Of a stretch of DNA of 64,000 bases, positions 56,199 to 64,000 are shown one piece after another. The notes beneath the pieces are model-generated. The model was not told the origin of the DNA and made no database searches. It worked only from the letters and a program-made list of their open reading frames with translations. The stretch comes from Cephalotus follicularis (lineage: Eukaryota > Streptophyta > Magnoliopsida > Oxalidales > Cephalotaceae), in the NCBI GenBank assembly GCA_001972305.1, contig BDDD01000171.1, forward strand, positions 713,944 to 777,943, given 5' to 3'. The translations under genes and the position numbers were made by a program. Position 1 is the first letter of the stretch. Every line of letters starts with the position of its first letter.

Positions 56199-56759
56199 TG
56201 TCTTCCCTCATCTCCTTCGTCCTAGTACTAAAAGGTCTAAGAACCAGAGAGGATAGTAGAGAAAAACACAGAGAAGAGATGGAAGGGAGTGTTTCTCCAT
56301 TGTTGAAGCTTGGAGCTCGGGTTGGAGCTTTTGGGCTGTTCTTGGAGCTGCTGGGCTTGGAGTTGGAACTTCTGGGGAGCCCAAAACGTCACTGTTGGAA
56401 CACAAAGAAGTGGACTTACAGATTCCTAACTTGGAATCAAAAGGTAGGGAAGTTGTAATGGTATTTTGAGTTTAAAGTTACTGCATGTTCTATGATTCAA
56501 ATTCCTGGTTGCGTGAGTTGTAGTCACTGGTTTTAGGACGTGGTTGCTACTATTTTTCATCTGCTATGCTTGCTACTGAGAATCAAATGAGATTATGTGC
56601 ATGCATGTTCAGCCTTATCTTGGTGTTGACTTGTATGATGAAATGTATGTTGGATGTGGTGTTATACGGACGATATGTTTCTGTCCTTGAGCTTGAATTC
56701 TTTGTTTACAACGATCCACTGGAGTAGATAGATCGATTTGCATGCAACTGGTTTGCGGG

Positions 56760-57035
56760 GCAGCCGACTGTCGAAGGAAGACAGCCGACTACTCAATGGA
56801 ACCAGTCGACTGTCAATGGAAAGCAGTCGACTGTTCATACTTCATCCTGCCCAGAAAGTGGCGGGAACTGTGTTCTGGGTAATACTTTTGAATGGGTGTG
56901 CAGTAACAGTCGACTGTTGAAGGATAACAGATGACTGCCTAATGCACAGTCGACTGATAGAAGGAACCAGCCGACTATCTGCTAGTATCGCCCCAGAACA
57001 GCCGACTGGTAAGGATTCCAGCCCACTGGTTGGAC
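56760..57035. repeat. Palindrome-core array 2 of C
   Basis: About nine variants (CAGCCGACTG, CAGTCGACTG, CAGATGACTG, CAGCCCACTGG) are spaced 20-30 bases apart, with one gap (56840-56905). Confidence 0.85.
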
Positions 57036-58332
57036 TGCTTTTGGACTCTTCTTGCTTAAAACAATGCAAAACGATCTCGATTCCTGCTAGGATGCATTTG
57101 AGCATTTGTATGCATTGCATATACACTGTTTACTGCCTGTTCAGGTCTGTTTGTAATCGGATTATGATTTCTAAGTATTGCTACTTTAGAAATGCATATA
57201 TAAATTGAAACTACTATATTAAGTATGAAATGAATATTGTTTTCGTATTTTCAAACATCTTTGGAAAGCGATTTCCACTACTGAAACTGTTTAAAAGTAT
57301 TTCCTACTGAAAATGCATATTTCAATGTTGTCACTTTTGGAAACATTTTGGAAACGAAATGCCTGTTGTGGATCTAAACGATCACTATTGTACTGTACTA
57401 TTTACTATTTGATTCACTGGTTGCTCTGTGAATTTCTATGTGTTTGTGCTTGAGCCACTAGTTGCATGGCGGAGGCTGCCAGCGCCGGCTAGTGGTAGGG
57501 TTGACCTAGGGGCCAGGAGTATGGCTGTGTGACTCACTGTACTGTACTGTTGGCTCGCTCGGTTGCCTAAAGTAGGGACCGAAGTGGGAGTGTAGCATGG
57601 GGCCAGGAGTTGGCGGCGTTACATATACTGCATGTCTGTTGTGGTCCTTTTGGACATCCTGTACTGCCTGTTGGTCCTTCTCGGACATTACCGTGCCTGT
57701 TGATGTAGCCTTGGCCGGGTTACTACTATACTATTGTTGCATACATATATTTTCATATATATATATGCCCCCACAGATATTTTACTGTACTGTTAAACAT
57801 ATATATTTTCATATATATACAAACTGGGATTTCTACTACACTGCATCATCTATGCATTCATATCATGACATGCCTTTAATGTTAATCCCGAACTACTTTT
57901 ATGACTTAGCCGAGTGAGGACAAAGGCTAACCCCCTACTTTACAGATTGATGCAGTGGACCGGTTGGGCTGGCATGGGCAAGGGACATGATGTTATGATG
58001 TTTTGTTCTTGGTTTTACTTTTCTCATGTTTTGTAATAAACCGAGTTTTATTTAAGGACCAATGTGTTATACTTACGGGTTTGTTTACTGATGGGATTTA
58101 ATACTGTATTGTGACCACGCTCCGTTTGTGGGCTTTTAACAATGGTTTGTAATTGGGTAGCATGTAGTATGGGATACATGCTACGAGTTTACAGCTTATG
58201 AATTTTTATGCTTCCGCAACTGACATCTTGCTTAAAAGTTTAAATTTATGATTTTTACATGAGCTGTGTTTATGTGTTAATTGCCTTTACTGCTTTAATG
58301 TTGCCTTCTTGTTAAACGGGGTGTGACAAGAG

Positions 58333-58344
58333 TGGTATCAGAGC
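58333..58344 (+). other. Primer-binding site of element C
   Basis: TGGTATCAGAGC, complementary to initiator tRNA-Met, lies four bases after the 5' LTR end at 58328. Confidence 0.95.
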
Positions 58345-58441
58345 ATATTCCATATATGCTTAGCTAGGATACTTTCCTTGGCAATTAATGAATTGTTTTC
58401 CTCAAGTCGTGACTGACCGTCAACCTTCTTATAGGAACCCA

Positions 58442-59600
58442 ATGGAGCGAAGGAGAACACGTGTTAGGGCTAGAGCTGTTGGAGCTAATGCCACTGAGGA
58501 AGCAAACATTCCGCAAGGGATGAATATTCCCCAAGATGATAGAGATCCGATGGCCCAGATTGCAGACTATTTCCAACAACAGATGGGTTTTAATAGGGCT
58601 ATTGCGGAGGAGATGCGCCAGTACTACGCGCAAGCTCGACCGCAACATAGGGCTCCCGACCACTGCCCGGGGGAGGATGGTAACCAGTTTGGGAGAGATA
58701 TTTAAAAGTTCATGAGGCTAAATCCACCCAGTTTCCGGGGGGAACTTGATGCTACTGTTGCTGAGAGATGGCTGCAAGACTTAGAGGAAATTTTTGAAGT
58801 GATGGACTGCATCGTTACTCAAAAGCTGAAGTTTGCAGTGTACCGCCTATGGGGTGAGGCCACTCATTGGTGGGAAATGGTCAAAGCAAAATGGGAATCA
58901 CAGAGACTGGACAGCACTTGGGACAGATTCCAGACGTAGTTCTTGGAGACTTATGTTCCGCGTATTGAGCAAGAGCGACGAGAGACGGAGCTCTTGGAGT
59001 TACGACAGGGAGAGATGATTGTGGCTGAATATCGAGCAAGGTTCATGGAGCTAGCCAGACATTCACCTTATCTGGTAGTCGATGAAGAGAAGAAGATTCG
59101 GAGATTCTTGAGAGGCCTGCGACCGGATCTTCGGTCAAGAATTAGAGCTATGGAACTGAGAACATTTGTGGAGGTTGCTCAGAAAGCAAGACTGTTGGAG
59201 ACCATATCCAGTGAAGACCGGGCTGAGAGAGCTCATACACAACAGAGTAAACAGAGCCCTACACAGTCCCGACCGGCATTGTCGAAATGGCAAGATGGTG
59301 GTTCTCCGACGAAGTCGTCTAAGAACAAGTCTCAACAGACAGTTTCACAGAGTACTCCTAGCCAAGGGAGTAATGCTAGATCTGGAGGTTGCTATTATTG
59401 TGGTCGTACAGGCCACCAACAGAAAGATTGCTGGAGGTTCAATGGTTGGTTCTTGATGTGCGGGGCACCTGGTCATTCAGTGAAGGACTGCCCGAAGAGT
59501 TCTGCTACAGCGCCTACTGGGCTGGGGGGTAGTAGTGGTGCGGCGGCGGGACCGTCACAGAGGAAGGACAGCGGCAAGGGCATCGCAAAAGGTAGAGTTT
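58442..59600 (+). pseudogene. Gag of element C
   Basis: Starts at the ATG at 58442 (MERRRTRVRARAVGAN), an Arg-rich N-terminus as in D. The core reads [33 protein letters not shown] and [10 protein letters not shown]. The first CCHC knuckle is intact ([14 protein letters not shown], 59390-59431). The second reads [14 protein letters not shown], where B2 has CLRCGAPGH, so its first Cys is lost. In-frame stops at 58703 (TAA) and 58937 (TAG) disrupt it. It continues in the same frame into protease. Confidence 0.9.
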
Positions 59601-62600
59601 TTGTACTTGCTCAGACAGAGGTTCCAGAGTCGACTTCTGTTGTTGGAGGTACTCTGTACATATATGTTTTTTCTGCTAGAGTATTGATGGATTCTGGAGC
59701 ATCGCATTCTTTTATTTCTGGACGTTTCGCATCTTGCTTAGATGACACCCCTGACTGCATGTCATATATAGTTGATGTGAGCACACCGACCGGGACTTCT
59801 ATGTATACTGATTCGATATATAGGAGTTGTGAGATGTCTATGGCAGGCATTCCTTTGTATGCAGATTTGATAGTGCTGCCTATCCGTGACTTCGATGTTA
59901 TATTGGGGATGGATTGGCTATTAGAACACCGTGCTCGTATGGATTGCTATTATAAAACCGTGGATTTTTTTCTGCCCGACGGAACGAATCTTCAATTCAA
60001 GCGAGATAAAGGGTTTTCAACACCGATCATATCCTTTATTCGAGCATCAAGATACCTAGAGAAGGGATGTGAGGGATATTTGGCCTATGTGATTGATCGA
60101 ACAAAAGAGAAAGGCTTGAGCTTGGAGGAAATTCCAGTTGTGTGTGAATTTCCAGATGTATTTCCTGATGACTTCGGGTCTTTGCCACCGAAGAGAAATA
60201 TGAAGTTTGTTATCGATCTTATACCAGGTACAACTCCTATTTCTAAAGCACCATATAGAATGGCCCCTGCAGAATTGAGGGAGCTGAAATTGCAGTTGCA
60301 AGATCTGATCGACAAGTGTTTTATTCAACCTAGTGTTTCCCCGTAGGGAACGCCCGTACTGTTTGTCAAGAAGAAGGATGGGTCGATGAGGCTCTGCATC
60401 GACTACAGAATGTTGAACAAGGCAACTATCAAGAACACATACCCTTTACCCAACATCGAGGAATTGTTTGACCAGTTGCAAGGATCAAGGGTGTTTTCCA
60501 AGCTCGACTTGAGGTCAGGTTATCACCAACTGAGAGTAAGGGAAGGAGACATTGAGAAGACTGCCTTCCGAACACGGTATGGTCATTACGAGTTCTTGGT
60601 GATGCCGTTCGGTGTTACCAATGCACCGGCAGCTTTTATGTCATTGATGAATGACGTATTCCGACCATACCTCCACCAGTTTGTTCAGGTATTTATCGAT
60701 GACATACTGGTATATTCGAGGAGTGAGGAGGAGCCCGCGCATCATCTGAGAGTACTATTGCAAGTTCTCAGAGAACATCGATTGTACGCCAAGTTCGGCA
60801 AGTGTGAGTTCTGGCTTGATCATGTGATCTTTCTCGGTCACATCGTATTTGGGGAAGGCTTGATGGTGGATCCGTCAAAGACTGAAGTAGTACGGGACTG
60901 GCCACAACCAAAGAATGTGACGGAGGTGGCAATTTCCTTGGATTGGCGGAGTATTATAGAAGGTTCATCCATAACTTTTCAAGGATAGCCGAGCCCTTGA
61001 CTAGACTGACCCAGAAGAAGACCGCTTTTGTCTGGGACGAAGACTATGAAGCTAGTTTCCGTGAACTAAAGGATCGGTTGGTTTCCGCTCCTATCTTGGC
61101 ATTACCTGTCGGTAATGAGGGCTTCGCGGTCTGCAGTGATGCATCAGGTAAGGGTTTGGGTTGTGTATTGATGTAGCGAGGCAGACTGATTGCATATGCC
61201 TCGAGGAAGCTAAAGCCGTATGAAGAAAACTACCCAACTCATGACCTTGAACTTGCAGCTATTATCTTCGCCCTTCAGAAGTGGAGGCACTATCTTTATG
61301 GGGCGCAGTTTGAGATTTTTACCGATCATAAGAGTTTGAGGTACCTGTTTTGTCAAGACACACTGAACATGAGACAGCGCAGGTGGGTAGAATTCTTTAC
61401 TGATTATGGCTGCAGTGTTCAGTACCACCTGGGGAAAGCGAATGTAGTCGCTGATTCCTTGAGCCGCAAGGCTATAGTTGCCAGTACGATGGTGTTGCAA
61501 TGGAAGATGCTAGAAGACTTCCAAGAATGGTCTCCGTTCAATCAGTCACTGGGGATCTTTGTGGCTGACATGCAAGTACAGCCTATGTTACTGGATCACA
61601 TCAGGGATGCCCAACCACACGATCCAGAGCTACAACGAATTCGGGGGAACCTGGACTCAAAATCTGATTTTTGAGTGCATGCTGATGGTATTCTGAGGTA
61701 TCGGGGACGTGTGTGTCTTCCGAATGAACCAGGGTTGAAGAGTGAGTTACTTCGTGGGGCTCATAAATCTCTGTACAACATTCACCCTGGTAGCACAAAA
61801 ATGTATCAAGATATGAAGAAGACTTACTGGTGGCCTGGCATGAAACGAGAGATCGCCGAGTATGTGGCAAGGTGTTTGACTTGCCAGACAGTTAAGGCCG
61901 AACACCAGAGACCGGTAGGTTTGCTACAGCCTTTACCAATTCCAGAGTGGAAATAGGAACATGTTACGATGGATTTTGTTTCGGGTTTTCCTCTGACTAG
62001 GAACCATCACAACGCCGTGTGGGTTATCGTAAATAGACTCACCAAATCAGCACACTTTCTGCCTACACACGTTACCGATTCTACGAGCAAGCTAGCTCAT
62101 TTGTATGTGAAGGAGATAGTGAGGCTACACGGTGTTCCAGTCAGCATCGTATGTGATATAGATGCCATCTTCACTTCCAACTTTTGGAAGAGGTTTCAGA
62201 CAGCTTTCGGGACGAAGCTGAACCCGAGTACTGCCTTCCACCCTCAGACCGATGGGCAGTCTGAGCGTACAATCCAGACCTTGGAGGATATGCTACGGGC
62301 TTGCATTATTGATTTTGCTCGTACCTGGGAGGATCACATTCCCTTGATAGAGTTCTCTTATAATAACAGCTATCATTCTAGTATCGGCATGGAACCGTTT
62401 GAGGCACTGTATGGGAGGAAGTGCAGATCTCCTGTATGTTGGGATGAGGTCAGGGAGCGACCTTTACTCGGGACTGAGTTAGAGGAGGAAACTTCAGAAA
62501 AGATCAGGACGATCAAAAAGAAGCTGCTTGCTGCTCAGAGCCGGCAGAAGAGCTATGCGGACAGTGTCAAGAGGAGGCCTTTGACCTTCAGTGTGGGCGA

Positions 62601-63009
62601 TCATGTGTTCTTAAGGGTCTCACCATGGAAGGGCGTGCAAAGGTTTGGGAGAAAGGGAAAATTAGCTCCTCGCTACATTGGTCCTTTCGAGATTTTGGAG
62701 AGAGTTGGGGAGGTAGCCTACCAGCTTGCCTTACCTCCTGCACTGTCAAACGTGCAAGACGTCTTCCATGTATCTATGCCGAGGAGATATATCCCGGACC
62801 CGTCACATGTCTTGGATTATGATACTGTTCCGGTACAAGATAACCTATCTTGTGAAGAGTTGCCTGTACGGATTCTAAATTGGAAGACGCAGATTTTGAG
62901 GAACCGAGCCATCTCCATGGTCAAGGTTCAATGGCAGTACCACCGACCTGATGAAGGAACTTGGGAGCGTGAGGAGGATATCCGAGAGCGCTTCCCGCAC
63001 ATGTTCTAG
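59601..63009 (+). pseudogene. Pol of element C: protease, RT, RNase H, integrase, chromodomain-like tail
   Basis: The protease site LMDSGAS is intact (about 59684-59704). RT has FIDDILVYS near 60690. RNase H ([19 protein letters not shown]) lies at about 61130-61260. The integrase finger (HPGSTKMYQDM, CLTCQ) is at about 61780-61890 and the core (DFVSGFP, TDGQSE) at about 61970-62280, with the tail VKVQWQYHRPDEGTWEREED ending at the 63007 stop. Breaks are the stops at 60344 (TAG in SP*GTPV), 61174, 61672 and 61954, and a frameshift near 60930 where about two bases are missing. It is the least damaged pol here but cannot make a full polyprotein. Confidence 0.92.
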
Positions 63010-63040
63010 TCTCGTTTTGAATTTCGAGGACGAAATTCCT

Positions 63041-63056
63041 TTGAAGGAGGGGTGGA
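63041..63056 (+). other. Polypurine tract of element C
   Basis: TTGAAGGAGGGGTGGA lies immediately before the 3' LTR. Confidence 0.88.
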
Positions 63057-63958
63057 TGTAACACCCGGAAATTTCATGTATTGTAATTTCACAATGTTAA
63101 TGTACTTTATTTGTGGAATTAATAAAAAGATGGATTTTCCAAATTTGATGTTGATTTTAAATCAATTAAGTACTTAGAAGTGTGATTGCTTAGTAGGTAC
63201 ACTAAGAGCAGTCAACTGGTACAGTAGACCAGCCGACTGGTTGACTGCGTATGGGAGCAGTCGACTGGTGGGATGAACCAGTCGACTGGCCAACTGTCGA
63301 GCCACATGGTAACGATCTGCCAGGCGAGCAGCCGGCTGTGGGGTGTGGACAGCCGACTGGATCGTGCTCTGTTTTGTTGCATGTGACAGAAATCACATGC
63401 TACAGCTGACAGATGGAAGTGGGTGCCATCTGTGTTTCATGCAGCTACGGAATAGAAGAAGAGGACACCTGTGGATCATGCAAACTTCATGGGGGGAAGG
63501 AGTTTAGACTTGTGAGTGTGTGCATGCATGTGGAGAAGGAAAGTGGCATTTAGTGCCATGTGAGGGGAGCTAAGGAAGAGAGGGAGAGAAAACTCTGCAT
63601 AAAACGTCTACCCTCATCTCCTTCCTCCTAGTACTGAAAGGTCTAAGAACCAAAGAGGATAGTATAGAAAAACACAGAGAAAAGAGGGAAGGGAGTGTTT
63701 CTCCATTGTTGGAGATTGGAGCTCGGGTTGGAGCTTTTGGGCTGTTCTTGGAGCTGCTGGGCTTGGAGTTGGAACTTCTAGGGAGCCCAAAACATCACTG
63801 TTGGAACACAAAGAGGTGGACTTACAGATTCCTAACTTGGAATCAAAAGGTAGGGGAGGTTGTAATGGTATTTTGAGTATAAAGTTACTCCATGTTCTAT
63901 GATTCGAATGCCTAGTTGCGTGAGTTGTAGCCACTGGTTTTAGGACGTGGTTGCTACT
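63057..63958 (+). repeat. 3' LTR of element C, first 902 bases
   Basis: It starts TGTAACACCCGG and aligns with 55647-56548, including the palindrome-core array (63207-63362), the TATA-like sequence near 63597 and the donor-like block AAAAGGTAGGGGAGG near 63847. Alignment stops at TTGCTACT (63958). Confidence 0.9.
63207..63362. repeat. Palindrome-core array of C 3' LTR
   Basis: About eight copies aligned one to one with 55801-55955. Differences are at CpG or CHG positions within the motif (for example AGTCGACTGG versus AGTCAACTGG). Confidence 0.85.
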
Positions 63959-64000
63959 TGTTGACGATTAAGTCTCAATCCTTGTTTTGATGATAACATA
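63959..64000 (+). mobile_element. Start of a Copia-type LTR inserted in C's 3' LTR (partial)
   Basis: TGTTGACGATTAAGTC replaces the expected LTR sequence and is followed by TTGTTTTGATGATAACA. A TGTTG.. start and TTTTGATGATAACA are common at the beginning of plant Copia LTRs. The rest is outside the window, so identity and TSD (expected CTACT) cannot be tested. Confidence 0.6.

Larger units (their letters stand above)
55647..58328 (+). repeat. 5' LTR of element C
   Basis: 2682 bp, TGTAACACCCGG...GGGGTGTGACA. Landmarks, with offsets from the LTR start: palindrome-core array 1 at about 155-310, TATA-like GCATAAAA at 545, leader block TTGTTGAAGCTTGGAGCT at about 675, donor-like AAAAGGTAGGG at about 793, array 2 at about 1110-1390, the GAGTGAGGACAAAGGCTAAC block at about 2267, and TGCTTCCGCAACTG near the end. 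It is the best complete reference LTR in the window. Confidence 0.92.
55647..64000 (+). mobile_element. Ty3/Gypsy retrotransposon C (Tekay-like), runs off the window
   Basis: In order: 5' LTR 55647-58328, PBS 58333-58344, gag-pol 58442-63009, polypurine tract 63041-63056, then the 3' LTR from 63057. The 3' LTR is interrupted at 63959 and continues beyond the window. The LTR starts are nearly identical with a few substitutions, so C is younger than D and A. It has a few stops and one frameshift. It inserted into a Copia fragment. Its TSD cannot be checked because the far end is outside. Confidence 0.92.

Noticed and set aside
58333-58344. tRNA-like TGGTATCAGAGC
   Set aside because: It is a primer-binding site beside an LTR, not a tRNA gene. 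There is no cloverleaf around it.

Overview
The window looks like repeat-rich nuclear DNA of a flowering plant, probably a eudicot; the species cannot be told from the sequence. Almost everything is LTR retrotransposon. The coding remnants are plant Ty3/Gypsy polyproteins with CCHC gag knuckles, an aspartic protease, RT with a [F]xDD motif, RNase H, integrase and a short chromodomain-like tail (chromovirus, Tekay/Del-like). Two primer-binding sites match the 3' end of initiator tRNA-Met (TGGTATCAGAGC). There is one Ty1/Copia integrase fragment. No intact gene, tRNA, rRNA or CRISPR was found. The only non-transposon coding sequence is a decayed plant-mobile-domain (PMD, aminotransferase-like) gene whose pieces lie at about 5160-5438 and 24832-26888.

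The layout is a nest of insertions, many of them proved by target-site duplications (TSDs). S1 (116-4877, TSD TATTA) is a solo LTR holding a 2.2 kb TG..CA insertion (1699-3871). Element A (5439 to about 24790, +) splits the PMD relic. Inside A are a truncated minus-strand LTR (8018-10085), a solo LTR (15486-18123, TSD GTTGT) and a 4.1 kb deletion derivative B2 (18268-22360, TSD ATGTC). After the PMD relic come a truncated LTR (26889 to about 27870) and a Copia-like LTR region. Element D (29882-54108, minus strand, near-TSD GCCGG/GCCAG) follows. D contains solo LTRs at 37296-39672, 39691-42965 (TSD TTATT) and 43992-46033 (TSD ATAAA), plus a 3.7 kb LTR-like unit E at 46310-52523 (CCTAG/TCTAG) that itself holds a solo LTR at 46520-49052 (TSD GGACT). 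A minus-strand Copia fragment (54933-55646) is then cut by element C (55647 to beyond the window, +), whose 3' LTR is interrupted at 63959 by the start of a Copia-type LTR.

The most striking structure is inside the LTRs. Nearly every one carries arrays of a short degenerate palindrome built on a GTCGAC core. They come in distinct sequence 'dialects': CAGTCGRCTG, AGCGTCGACG[G/C], and AAGACGTCGACGTCTT. In the best-preserved LTRs the arrays sit at two equivalent places, one upstream of a conserved TATA-like GCATAAAA and one several hundred bases downstream, with conserved blocks between them. The dialect differs between related LTRs while the backbone is kept. The same kind of array also occurs in at least two unrelated LTR types here.

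The gag-pol genes of A, C and D are each essentially one reading frame broken by stops. Most of the stops fit C-to-T or G-to-A change, as expected for old methylated DNA. None of the elements looks able to move by itself.
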